A DNA stretch of 64,000 bases from the NCBI GenBank assembly GCA_963724705.1, contig CAVRVS010000001.1, forward strand, positions 124,001 through 188,000. Reading direction: 5' to 3'. The notes beneath the pieces were generated by a model. The model was not told where the DNA came from and did no database searches. It worked only from the letters and a program-made list of their open reading frames with translations. Below are positions 8,418 through 17,363 of the stretch, piece after piece (the first letter of the stretch is position 1; the number at the start of each line of letters is the position of its first letter). The position numbers were made by a program, and so were the translations under genes. The stretch comes from DASQPR01 sp963724705. Its GTDB lineage: Bacteria > Actinomycetota > Actinomycetes > Mycobacteriales > Micromonosporaceae.

Positions 8418-10427
8418 ATGACCCAGGACGCCATCCCGACCGACCTGCTGCCGCCCGAGGCCGAATTGCCTGGTGGACCGTCCGATGCGGCCGAGCTTGC
8501 CGCCGCCGAGGCCGACGACCTGGCCAGCGCCACCGATGCGGCGATCGCGAACGCTCGCGACGACATCGCCCGGCTGGTTGTCGCACGACCCGAGCCGGGT
8601 ACGTCCGGCGACATCGCACTCGCGTTGCTCGACCAGTTCGACGAGGCGGTCGCGGAGTTGACGAACGTCGGCGCGCTCGCCGGCCTGATCGCGAAGTGTC
8701 ACCCCAGCGCCGCGATGCGGGATGCCGCCGATGCGGCCGAGCAGGCGATATCGAAGGTCATGACCGACCTGTCGCTGGACCCGGACGTGTATCGCGCCCT
8801 CGCTGCGCTGAACGTCGACGACCAGGATGCCGGAACGCGTCACTACCTGGACAAGACGCTGCGCGAATTCCGGCGGGCCGGCGTCGATCGCGACGAACCC
8901 ACGCGGGCGCGGGTACGTGCGCTCCAGGAGGAGCTTGTCACGATCGGCCAGGCGTTCGACCGCAACATCCGAGCCGACACGAAGGTCGCGGCGCTGCCGG
9001 TCGCCACCCTGGACGGCCTGCCAGCCGACTATGTCCGGGCCCATCCGGCCGGTGACGACGGACTGGTCCACATCTCCACCGACTATCCGGATTACGTGCC
9101 GTTTCTCACGTACGCGCGGGACGCCGGTGCCCGCGAGCAGCTTTGGCGGCTGTTCCGTAGCCGCGCGTTTCCGGCCAACACGGCGGTGCTCCACCAACTC
9201 GTCGAGCGCCGTACCGAGCTCGCGACGCTGCTCGGCTACCCATCGTGGGCGCAGTACGTGACCGAGGACAAGATGATCGGCACGGCCGCGGCGGCGAGCG
9301 ACTTCATCGCCCGTATCACCGAGGCGTCGGGTGTCCGTGCCGCACTCGACTACGATGCGCTGCTGGAGCGGAAGCGGGTCGACGAGCCCGGCGCGACCGA
9401 GGTGTACCCGTGGGATACCGGCTATCTCGAAGACCGGCTGAAGGCCGAGAAGCTCGCGTTCGACACGCAGGCGGTTCGACCCTACTTCGAGTACACGCGG
9501 GTCAAGGCCGGTCTGATGTCACTTGTCGAGCAGATGTTCGGGGTGGAATTCCGTACCCGTGGGGATTTGCCGGTCTGGCACCACGATGTTGAGGCTTACG
9601 ACGTGATCGCGCCGGACGAGCGCCTGCTCGGCCGGATCTTCCTCGACATGCACCCGCGGGCGGACAAGTACAACCATGCGGCGATGTTCACGATGGTCAA
9701 CGGCAAGGCCGGTCGCCGGGTGCCGGAATGTGCGCTGCTGTGCAACCTCCCGCAGCCCGGCGCGGAGCCGGCGTTGTTGCAGCACTCGGACGTCACCACG
9801 TTCTTCCACGAGTTCGGCCATCTCATCCACCACATCATCGGCGGCCACCAACGCTGGACCGGCACGTCGGGCATCGCGACCGAGTGGGACTTCGTCGAGG
9901 CACCGTCGCAGCTGCTCGAAGAGTGGACGTTCGACGCCGGCACGCTCGCGCCGTTCGCCATCCACGACGAGACCGGCGAGCCGCTGCCGGCCGACATGGT
10001 GGCGAAACTGCGGGCCGCCGACGAGTTCGGCAAGGGCCTGTTCGTGCGCCAGCAAATGTTCTACGCGTCGCTCAGTCTCGAGCTCTACCGCCGCGACCCG
10101 GCCACGATCGACCTCGTCGCGATCGAGCGCGAGGCGATGGAGTCGCACACGCCGTTCAAACATGTCGACGGCACGTACATGCACCTGTCGTTCGGACATC
10201 TCGACGGATACTCGGCTATCTACTACACCTACATGTGGTCGCTGGTCATCGCGAAGGACCTGTTCACGCGCTTCCGGGCGGAGGGACTGCCGGCCCCTGC
10301 GGCGTGCGCGGCCTATCGCGACCAGGTGCTCGCCGCCGGTGGCAGCGCGCCCGCCGCGGAGCTGGTCCACCGCTTCCTTGACCGTGACTACACGTTCGAC
10401 GCATACCGGGAGTGGCTCGACGCATAG
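8418..10427 (+). CDS. M3 family zinc metallopeptidase (oligopeptidase)
   Basis: This 669-aa cytoplasmic oligopeptidase resembles thimet oligopeptidase and Dcp. The zinc site is HEFGH at residues 464-468, with the third ligand Glu494 in DFVEAPSQ. The substrate-closing segment HLDGYSAIYYTYMWS near residues 595-610 is also typical. Such enzymes degrade short peptides released by proteasomes or other proteases. The length is normal. ATG 8418 was chosen because similarity starts there; an earlier in-frame start at 8313 adds 35 unlikely residues. Its stop lies one base from the convergent DUF1254 gene. Confidence 0.93.
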   Translation: MTQDAIPTDLLPPEAELPGGPSDAAELAAAEADDLASATDAAIANARDDIARLVVARPEPGTSGDIALALLDQFDEAVAELTNVGALAGLIAKCHPSAAMRDAADAAEQAISKVMTDLSLDPDVYRALAALNVDDQDAGTRHYLDKTLREFRRAGVDRDEPTRARVRALQEELVTIGQAFDRNIRADTKVAALPVATLDGLPADYVRAHPAGDDGLVHISTDYPDYVPFLTYARDAGAREQLWRLFRSRAFPANTAVLHQLVERRTELATLLGYPSWAQYVTEDKMIGTAAAASDFIARITEASGVRAALDYDALLERKRVDEPGATEVYPWDTGYLEDRLKAEKLAFDTQAVRPYFEYTRVKAGLMSLVEQMFGVEFRTRGDLPVWHHDVEAYDVIAPDERLLGRIFLDMHPRADKYNHAAMFTMVNGKAGRRVPECALLCNLPQPGAEPALLQHSDVTTFFHEFGHLIHHIIGGHQRWTGTSGIATEWDFVEAPSQLLEEWTFDAGTLAPFAIHDETGEPLPADMVAKLRAADEFGKGLFVRQQMFYASLSLELYRRDPATIDLVAIEREAMESHTPFKHVDGTYMHLSFGHLDGYSAIYYTYMWSLVIAKDLFTRFRAEGLPAPAACAAYRDQVLAAGGSAPAAELVHRFLDRDYTFDAYREWLDA

Positions 10428-10428
10428 C

Positions 10429-11799
10429 TCAGTCGTCCCGATCGGCCGGTGTGACGCGATCGGCCCGCGTGATCGGCGGGATGACGTACGACCCGTCGAA
10501 AGCGGCCGCAGTTGGCTGATACATCCGCAGGATGGGCCGGAACGGGCCGCTCGGTGTGGGCAGCCAGTTCGCGGCCTCGTCCGCGTCCGACGGCCGGTCC
10601 GGCCGGAGGTGAAGCGTCAACGAGCCGTCGGGCGCATAGTGCCGACCCGGAGTGCGGTCGCCGATGGAATAGCGGTCGATCGGGTTGGCGACCAGGTAGT
10701 AGTCCGGCATGTCATACATCGTCACGGACCAGAACGCGTCGACCGGCGGCGGCTCGGCGAGCCGCATCGTGTACGCGCGGCGACCGTCGAGCGGCTTTCC
10801 GTGGCCGTCGTTGAAGGTCATCGCGTACGCCGCCTCGTAGGCGTGGTTGCCCCACAGCCCGACCCGGGCGGCTACCGCCCGCGTGAGGTACGCCTCGGCC
10901 CGGTCGGCGATAACCCACTCGGCGTCCGACCGCGCTCCGACCTCGAAGAAATCGGCGTTGTAATCGAACGCGTGGTTGGCCAGTAGCCAGCCGTCCTGGA
11001 CCGTCGTGTCGCGGTACGCGGCCCGGTCCTCGATCCGTTCCTTGCCGGCCTTCATACCGATCCGGAGCGCCTCGGCGAGCTCGGGATCGGGCGAGCAGTA
11101 CGGACTGGCCGCGTCCAGCAGCCCGAGCTGGGCAAATGCCTGCTGATATGCGACATCGCGCCGGGCTGGCGGGAACGCTTGCATCCGTACCCGCATCTTC
11201 TCGAAGAACCTGAGGTCCTCGTCCACGCGGACGTCGGGCTGCGGCAGCCCGACCGCGGCCGCCGGTGTCCCCATCGGTTGGAGCGATACGGCCCGTTGCA
11301 ACGCCTGTACGGCCGGGAGGTCGTCGGCGCCGGCACAGGCCCAGCGGCCGACGATCGAGGCGACCCTGGTCGGGCACGAGATCCTCGTCAAACCGGGCGG
11401 CACCGCCCCGGTCCACCCAGGTGGCGTCAGGAGGAAGCGCCCGGCCGCGGTGCCGGTCGCCCGCCGGCCGACGTACGCGAAGTTGTTCGTCCACGCGTCG
11501 ACGAACTGCATGACGTAGTAGCGCCCGGCGGTATCCGGGACGTTCATGATCATCGGGCCCGCGCTGAGGTCGAGCATCGCGATCGAATAGATCGTGTCGT
11601 TGTTCACGCTGACAAAGGTGTCGTCCGGGCCGGCGAGTTGGGCGGCGTGACTGAACGTGTTGACCGGTGCCGCCTTCATCGCTCCCATGCCGGTGCGTGT
11701 GAAGCGGTCCACCTCATCGACGTCGAACACCAACGGAAAGCCGTACACGTAAGCGTCGGTCGCGAGCGCGGGCAGGTCCGACACGGGGTGGGCCTCCAT
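10429..11799 (-). CDS. DUF1254/DUF1214 domain protein
   Basis: This protein of about 456 aa has the two-domain plan of the DUF1254 plus DUF1214 family. The N-terminal segment contains AYVYGFPLV and the conserved VSVNNDTIYS. The C-terminal DUF1214 part contains AFWSVTMYDMPDYYLVANPIDRY-type sequence (about residues 355-375) and RPILRMYQP. The family is widespread and its biochemical function is unknown. The ATG at 11799 has AGGA upstream; GTG 11784 with GGAGG eight bases upstream is an equally good start. No signal peptide is evident, although many Gram-negative relatives are secreted. It is convergent with the M3 peptidase. Confidence 0.87.
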   Translation of the reverse strand: MEAHPVSDLPALATDAYVYGFPLVFDVDEVDRFTRTGMGAMKAAPVNTFSHAAQLAGPDDTFVSVNNDTIYSIAMLDLSAGPMIMNVPDTAGRYYVMQFVDAWTNNFAYVGRRATGTAAGRFLLTPPGWTGAVPPGLTRISCPTRVASIVGRWACAGADDLPAVQALQRAVSLQPMGTPAAAVGLPQPDVRVDEDLRFFEKMRVRMQAFPPARRDVAYQQAFAQLGLLDAASPYCSPDPELAEALRIGMKAGKERIEDRAAYRDTTVQDGWLLANHAFDYNADFFEVGARSDAEWVIADRAEAYLTRAVAARVGLWGNHAYEAAYAMTFNDGHGKPLDGRRAYTMRLAEPPPVDAFWSVTMYDMPDYYLVANPIDRYSIGDRTPGRHYAPDGSLTLHLRPDRPSDADEAANWLPTPSGPFRPILRMYQPTAAAFDGSYVIPPITRADRVTPADRDD

Positions 11800-12028
11800 G
11801 ATCATCCTCGCGCGAGCGGATGGCGGTGCCGGCACCGGTCGGCACCGAACCACCCGCGCCCAGCAGGGCGTTCGGATGCATCATCTCCCGACCCGTCAGC
11901 TCGCCCGACCGAATCCGGAAAGACGGTCGACCGGCCGAGCGAACCGCCCGCCGTCGGCGCCTGCCCTCGACCCGACACCGTCCGGACAGGTTCTCGACAG
12001 CCGCGGTTCAGCGTTCCGAAAGCGGATC

Positions 12029-12057
12029 TTGAGGTGCTCACAGGGGGTGGATAGCGT
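12029..12057 (+). promoter_or_regulatory. Candidate promoter for the epimerase gene
   Basis: TTGAGG (12029-12034) and TAGCGT (12052-12057) are separated by 17 bases. The predicted transcript would start only about six bases before GTG 12070, and no Shine-Dalgarno sequence is present, so translation may be essentially leaderless. Confidence 0.4.
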
Positions 12058-12069
12058 AGGTTTGGTCGC

Positions 12070-13002
12070 GTGCGGCAGCTTGCGGGAGAACACATTCTGG
12101 TCACCGGCGGCAGCGGCTTCATCGGGCGTTCGGTGGTCTCCGCTCTCACCGCCGCCGGCGCCCGGGTGCGGGTGGCCGATCGGGTGCACTACGCCGACGA
12201 GACCGCCGATCCGGTCGCTGGTGTCGAAGTCATCGCCGGCGACCTGCGTGATCCGGACGTGCGCGAGGCCGCGGTGACCGGCGAGTTGACCGGCATCGTC
12301 CACCTCGCGGCCATCACGTCGGTGCTCGGATCGCTCGCCGATCCGGCCGCCGTGCACGGCGCGAACGTCGACGTCACCGCCGGCCTGCTGGAACTCGCGC
12401 GGCGCCGGGACGTCGGTCGCTTCGTGCTGGCGTCGACGAACGCGGTGACCGGGAACGTCGGCGCCGCGACGATCCACGAGGGCCTGCCGCTGCGGCCGCT
12501 CACGCCGTACGGCGCGACCAAGGCCGCCGGCGAGATGCTTCTGTCCGGCTACGCGGGCGGCTACGGCATGACGACGTGCGCACTGCGCCTGACGAACGTG
12601 TACGGGCCGGGCATGGCGCTCAAGGACAGCTTCGTGCCGCGGCTGATGCGGGCCGCCCGCAACGGCACGACTATCCAGGTGTACGGCGACGGCGAGCAGC
12701 GGCGGGACCTCGTCCACGTCAGTGACGTCGTACAGGGCCTGTTCGTCGCGTGGGCGGCGAGCCACGTCGGTCCGCTCGTGATCGGCGCCGGCCGGTCGGT
12801 GAGCGTGCTGGACATGATCGACGCCGTCCGGGACGTGACCGGTCGACCGATCGCAATCGAACACGTACCGGCGAAATCAGGTGAGATGCCGGCCGTGATC
12901 GTCTCGATCGACCAGGCGCGGAGCCTGGGTTACGCACCGGCGGTCGATCTCGTCGCCGGCCTCGGCACCGTCTGGGCGGACTTGCGGCAGACCGACGCAT
13001 GA
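12070..13002 (+). CDS. NAD-dependent sugar-nucleotide epimerase/dehydratase (extended SDR)
   Basis: This 310-aa enzyme has the nucleotide-binding motif GGSGFIG (about residues 13-19) and the catalytic YGATK (about 147-151), preceded by a Ser/Thr-rich ASTNAV segment. It is a UDP-glucose-4-epimerase-like extended short-chain dehydrogenase acting on nucleotide sugars. The exact substrate cannot be told. It overlaps the following glycosyltransferase by ATGA, so the two form an operon and the product may feed envelope sugar assembly. The GTG start lacks a ribosome binding site. Confidence 0.9.
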   Translation: MRQLAGEHILVTGGSGFIGRSVVSALTAAGARVRVADRVHYADETADPVAGVEVIAGDLRDPDVREAAVTGELTGIVHLAAITSVLGSLADPAAVHGANVDVTAGLLELARRRDVGRFVLASTNAVTGNVGAATIHEGLPLRPLTPYGATKAAGEMLLSGYAGGYGMTTCALRLTNVYGPGMALKDSFVPRLMRAARNGTTIQVYGDGEQRRDLVHVSDVVQGLFVAWAASHVGPLVIGAGRSVSVLDMIDAVRDVTGRPIAIEHVPAKSGEMPAVIVSIDQARSLGYAPAVDLVAGLGTVWADLRQTDA

Positions 13003-15539
13003 GACCGGGTACGACCGCGACGAGCGGCGGCGACGAGCCGCCACGGCCGGACGCGGAGACCGACCGATCACGAGCGGAGCGAGATCACTCCGCTGAGCCG
13101 GCCGCAGCCGGCGGACCCAGCTCGGTGAGCACACCGACGGCCGATCCGAGCACGTCAACCGCGTCCGAGACACCAGCGGAGTCCGAGACGCCGGCCGTCC
13201 CCGAGACGCACCCATCGGTTCCCCGCCGGATCGCGAACGCCGCAGCCGCGGCCCTCCGGTCCACCGGAGCGCTCATGCGCCAGCACTGGCTGTTCACCGC
13301 GTTGCTGGTGATGGGCATCGGCCTGCGGCTGTCCGTGGTGTACGCCTACCGGCCGGCGATCATCTACGTCGACTCCGTGACGATCTACCTGAACCACCTG
13401 CCGGGTTCGCGGATGCCGTACACGACGATCGACTCCCCCGACCCGCTCGGCTACAACATCTTCTGGCTCCGGCCGGTGCTCGCGATCGGCAATCTCATGA
13501 CGGTCGTCGAGTTGCAACATCTGCTCGGTCTGCTGATGGCCGTCGCGACGTACGCCGTCCTCGTGCACCGGGGCGCGTGGCGCTGGCTGGCCGCGCTGGC
13601 GACCGCGCCGGTCCTGCTCGACGCCTACCAGCTGGAGATCGAGCACACCATCATGTCGGACAGCTTCTTCGAGGCGCTCATCGTCGCGGCGTTCGCGGTG
13701 CTGGCCTGGCACCGCCGGCCCGGCTGGCGTGCGGTCATCGCCGCCGGGTTGCTGCTCGGCGTCGCGTCCACCGTGCGCGCGGTGGGCGTCGTACTCATCG
13801 TGGCGCTGGCCGGGTACGTGTTGATCCGAGCAAAGGGCTGGCCGGCCCCGTGGTGGCGTGGGAAGGTCGCGCTGACCGTCCTGCTCGTGGCCATGTTCGC
13901 GGTGCCGCTCTACGGCTACCACCTGCACACCAAGTCGCAGTCCGCCGGATTCAAGGCGACCGACACGCGGACCAACGTCCTCTACGCCCGGGTGGCCACG
14001 TTCGTCGACTGTGCGAAGCTGACGCTGCCGGCCGCCGAGCGGGTGCTGTGCCCGGCCGAGCCGATCGGCCAGCGGCGCAGCCCGGACTTTTATGCCCACG
14101 ACCCCCGCTCGCCGTATTTCCAGGTCAAGGTCGCGTCCGGAACGGCCAAGAACGATCTCGTAAACGACTTCTCCATGCGCGCGATCCGGGCCCAACCGCT
14201 CGGTCTCGCCGGGGCGGTCGCGACCGACGCGGTCAAGCTTTTCTCGTGGAATCACGACGATCTTTCGAACCCGGACGCGCCGACGGAGCGGTGGCGTTTC
14301 CAGGTGACGTTCCCGGTCTATCCGAACTCAGTCACGCTCGCGACGGTCGCACAGGCTGCGGCCGAGTTCGGCGGCGGCCCGCCGCGCTACGCCCCACTGC
14401 CAGCCGAACTCCTGCGCGAGTATCAGCTGCACCTGGGATATACACCCGGCCCGGCCATGGCCGTCGCGATGCTCGCCGCGCTTGCTGCGGCGGTGGGCAT
14501 CACCCGGCGTAGGCGCCCGCCAACGCGGTGGCCGGCGCTGCTGTATCTGGCCGGCGGCGTGCTCGTGCTGCTGGCATCGGACGCATTCGAGTTCAGCTGG
14601 CGCTATCAGCTGCCCGGGCTGGTCCTCGTGCCGGCCGCGGGCGCGCTCGGGCTCACGGCGATCTTCTGGCGGCCGCGTCCGCCCTCGTTCCCGGAGGCGG
14701 TCGACCGCGCCGCGATCGAAGACTTCGAACGGGCGTACGGGATGGTCGCGCTCGCACCGGTCGTGGTGGTGATCGCGGCGTACAACGAGGCCGACAACAT
14801 CGGCGCCGTGATCGATCGCATCCCGTCCGTGACACGGGACGTCGCCGGCGCTCGACCGCTTCCGGTGAGCACGCTCGTCGTCGTCGACGGAGGCACCGAC
14901 GGCACCGCAGAGGTGGCCCGCGCACACGGCGCCCACACGGTCGAGCTCGGCCGGAACCGGGGTCAAGGTGCCGCGCTCCGGCTGGGCTACTACCTCGCCC
15001 GGACGTACGGCGGCGAGCTGATCGTCACGACGGACGCCGATGGCCAGTACGACATCGAAGCGCTGACCACCCTGCTCGAGCCACTCCGCAACGGCACCGC
15101 CGACTTCGTGACCGGCTCTCGACGTCTGGGCGCCGACGAGTCGGATGACCAGGTTCGCCGTACGGGCGTACGGGTATTCGCCTGGCTCGTGACCGTGCTG
15201 ACCCGACGGAAGGTGACGGACACGTCGTTCGGCTTCCGCGCGATGTGGGCCGACGTGACCGCGCGGGTGCAGCTCGACCAGCCGCAGTACCAGTCGTCGG
15301 AGCTGCTCATCAGCCTTCTCATGCAGGGTCGGCGGGTGACCGAGGTGCCGATGACCATGCACCGCCGGGGCGGCGGAGTCAGCAAAAAGGGCAACAACCT
15401 GCGTTACGGGATGCGTTACGCGGGAGTGGTGTTTTCAACCTGGTCGCGGGAGGTGTCCGGGCGGTGGCGTTCGTTGAACACGAAGCGATCGAGGATCAGG
15501 AACTTGAGCACGAACATCACTCCGAATACGCCAAAATAG
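12999..15539 (+). CDS. Fused membrane GT-C-like and GT2 (dolichyl-phosphate-mannose synthase-like) glycosyltransferase
   Basis: This is an 846-aa two-part protein. After a disordered Ser/Thr/Pro/Glu-rich head of about 80 residues come roughly ten hydrophobic segments (about residues 90-565), resembling polytopic GT-C or ArnT-like proteins. A cytosolic GT2 domain follows from about residue 585, with VVIAAYNEADNIG, VVDGGTDGT and the metal-binding DADGQYD near residue 690. The GT2 part resembles polyprenyl-phosphate sugar synthases, which make a lipid-linked sugar that a GT-C enzyme could then use. The start overlaps the epimerase as ATGA. The last 40 residues run antisense to gtrA and look unlike the family's normal C-terminus. 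Confidence 0.88.
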   Translation: MRPGTTATSGGDEPPRPDAETDRSRAERDHSAEPAAAGGPSSVSTPTADPSTSTASETPAESETPAVPETHPSVPRRIANAAAAALRSTGALMRQHWLFTALLVMGIGLRLSVVYAYRPAIIYVDSVTIYLNHLPGSRMPYTTIDSPDPLGYNIFWLRPVLAIGNLMTVVELQHLLGLLMAVATYAVLVHRGAWRWLAALATAPVLLDAYQLEIEHTIMSDSFFEALIVAAFAVLAWHRRPGWRAVIAAGLLLGVASTVRAVGVVLIVALAGYVLIRAKGWPAPWWRGKVALTVLLVAMFAVPLYGYHLHTKSQSAGFKATDTRTNVLYARVATFVDCAKLTLPAAERVLCPAEPIGQRRSPDFYAHDPRSPYFQVKVASGTAKNDLVNDFSMRAIRAQPLGLAGAVATDAVKLFSWNHDDLSNPDAPTERWRFQVTFPVYPNSVTLATVAQAAAEFGGGPPRYAPLPAELLREYQLHLGYTPGPAMAVAMLAALAAAVGITRRRRPPTRWPALLYLAGGVLVLLASDAFEFSWRYQLPGLVLVPAAGALGLTAIFWRPRPPSFPEAVDRAAIEDFERAYGMVALAPVVVVIAAYNEADNIGAVIDRIPSVTRDVAGARPLPVSTLVVVDGGTDGTAEVARAHGAHTVELGRNRGQGAALRLGYYLARTYGGELIVTTDADGQYDIEALTTLLEPLRNGTADFVTGSRRLGADESDDQVRRTGVRVFAWLVTVLTRRKVTDTSFGFRAMWADVTARVQLDQPQYQSSELLISLLMQGRRVTEVPMTMHRRGGGVSKKGNNLRYGMRYAGVVFSTWSREVSGRWRSLNTKRSRIRNLSTNITPNTPK

Positions 15540-15880
15540 CAACCGTCGATCAAAAGCGACCGCTGGGCAGAACTGAACCCGGCATGATCGGCGTAGCGGC
15601 CCGCGAGGGTGGTCGCGCCGGCAGCGATGAGCGCTGTCACGACCGCGACGACGGAGTACCTGGCGAAGTCCCGGCCGAGCGCGCCGGCCTCGCGGACCAG
15701 CGTGTGGCGCCACGCCCAGAACCGGAAAACGCTGAAGTTGACCAACGCGCCGGCGACGAACGCTATGACCGTCGCCACAGCGGGCGACACCGTGTGGTGC
15801 CACGAGAGACCGGTCAGGACGATGGCACTGACCAAGGACGCGGACAAGGAGCCGACCGCGTACCGCGCGAGATGCGCCAC
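15416..15880 (-). CDS. GtrA-like membrane protein
   Basis: This 154-aa protein of the GtrA family has four predicted membrane helices. It begins ARYAVGSLSASLVSAIVL and shows the conserved NFSVFRFWAWRH after helix two and KFLILDRFVFNE at the end. GtrA-type proteins are thought to help flip or supply undecaprenyl-linked sugars, often beside GT2 enzymes, which fits the convergent glycosyltransferase. The gene overlaps that gene's 3' end by 124 bases on the opposite strand. The GTG at 15880 gives a slightly short N-terminus; no better upstream start was found. Confidence 0.88.
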   Translation of the reverse strand: MAHLARYAVGSLSASLVSAIVLTGLSWHHTVSPAVATVIAFVAGALVNFSVFRFWAWRHTLVREAGALGRDFARYSVVAVVTALIAAGATTLAGRYADHAGFSSAQRSLLIDGCYFGVFGVMFVLKFLILDRFVFNERHRPDTSRDQVENTTPA

Positions 15881-16142
15881 TCGGGGCGACTGAAGGAAAT
15901 GTTTGATGCCCCCATTATCCGCACTTCGCGGCCGCCGCGCCGGCCGGGTCCGGAGGCCGGGCGGAAGCGGAGTTCACCAGCACATTGCGGCGATCGGGGC
16001 CAAACATGGATAACTCACCGCACACACCGAGGAGATCCCTAGGAACTTTGCAGAAAATTACCAGCGAACCAGTAGTACCGACCGGCTGAATATGGGTAAC
16101 TTCCGGCCGAACGCCGGAGTCGACGATGGAAGGCGCGTGCGC

Positions 16143-17303
16143 ATGCGAGTACTGGTTCTTGGCGGCGATGGATACCTGGGCTGGCCGACTGCACTGCACC
16201 TGTCCGAGGTGGGGCACGAGGTCGGTGTCGTGGACAACTTCGTCCGCCGCCAATACGACCATGAGCTCGGCGTCGAGAGCCTGGTACCAATCGAGACGCT
16301 GGCCACCCGTCTACGTGTCTGGCACGAGGTCTCCGGCCGCCAGATCGCGAGCTACGTGGGTGATCTCGTCGATGCCGAGTTCACCTACAAGGTCATCCGA
16401 GAGTTCGCGCCGGACGCGATCGTCCACTTCGCGGAGCAGCGGGCGGCGCCGTACTCCATGATCGACCGGCAGCACGCGGTCTACACCCAGACGAACAACG
16501 TCGTCGGCACGCTGAATCTGCTCTACGCGATCGCCGAGATCAACCCGGAGATCCACCTGGTCAAGCTCGGCACGATGGGTGAGTACGGCACGCCGAACAT
16601 CGACATCGAAGAGGGCTGGCTCGAGGTCACCCACAACGGTCGGACCGACCGGATGCTCTACCCGAAAAAGCCAGGTTCGTTCTACCACCTGTCCAAAGTG
16701 CACGACAGTCACAACATCGAATTTGCTTGTCGCATCTGGGATCTACGCGCCACGGACCTCAATCAGGGTGTCGTCTACGGCCAGCAGACGGAAGAGACAT
16801 CACGGGACCCGCGCCTCGCGACGCGGTTCGACTACGACGCCGTGTTCGGTACGGTCCTGAACCGGTTCATCATCCTGGCCGCGCTCGGTGAGGCACTGAC
16901 CGTCTACGGCGGCGGCGGCCAGACCCGCGGCATGATCGACATCCGCGACACAGCGGAGTGCATCCGTCTCGCGGTGGAGAACCCGGCCGAGCGGGGCGAG
17001 TTCCGCGTGTTCAACCAGATGACCGAGTGGATGTCCGTGCTGCAGATCGCGGAGACGGTCGCCGACCTGCACCCGAACGAGGTCAAGATCGACTACTTGG
17101 CGAATCCGCGCGTCGAGCTTGAGGAGCACTACTACAACGTCAAGCACACCGGGCTCGTCGATCTCGGTCTGAAGCCGCACCTGCTGTCCGAGACGCTGCT
17201 CTCGTCGCTGTACGACATCGCCGACCAGTGGAAGCACCGCGCCGACGTCATCGCGATGCGGCCGACCGTGCAGTGGCGGGACGCTCGGCGGGTGCGCCGG
17301 TAG
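16143..17303 (+). CDS. sqdB: UDP-sulfoquinovose synthase (SQD1/SqdB family)
   Basis: This 386-aa extended SDR enzyme converts UDP-glucose plus sulfite to UDP-sulfoquinovose, the head-group donor of the sulfolipid SQDG. It shows the family-specific cofactor motif LGGDGYLGWPTALHLS near the start and the catalytic TMGEYGTPN. The Tyr/Lys pair sits in YHLSKVHDSHNI, followed by RATDLNQGVVYG. These strings match plant SQD1 and archaeal Agl3 closely. ATG 16143 has GGAAGG nine bases upstream and starts directly at the Rossmann fold. No SqdX/SQD2-type glycosyltransferase lies next to it, so the acceptor could be a lipid or an envelope glycan. Confidence 0.9.
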   Translation: MRVLVLGGDGYLGWPTALHLSEVGHEVGVVDNFVRRQYDHELGVESLVPIETLATRLRVWHEVSGRQIASYVGDLVDAEFTYKVIREFAPDAIVHFAEQRAAPYSMIDRQHAVYTQTNNVVGTLNLLYAIAEINPEIHLVKLGTMGEYGTPNIDIEEGWLEVTHNGRTDRMLYPKKPGSFYHLSKVHDSHNIEFACRIWDLRATDLNQGVVYGQQTEETSRDPRLATRFDYDAVFGTVLNRFIILAALGEALTVYGGGGQTRGMIDIRDTAECIRLAVENPAERGEFRVFNQMTEWMSVLQIAETVADLHPNEVKIDYLANPRVELEEHYYNVKHTGLVDLGLKPHLLSETLLSSLYDIADQWKHRADVIAMRPTVQWRDARRVRR

Positions 17304-17363
17304 AGGCCCGAACGGCCGCCACCGAGGGTTCCCGCGATACGTTTCTGCACGCACAATGCAGGA

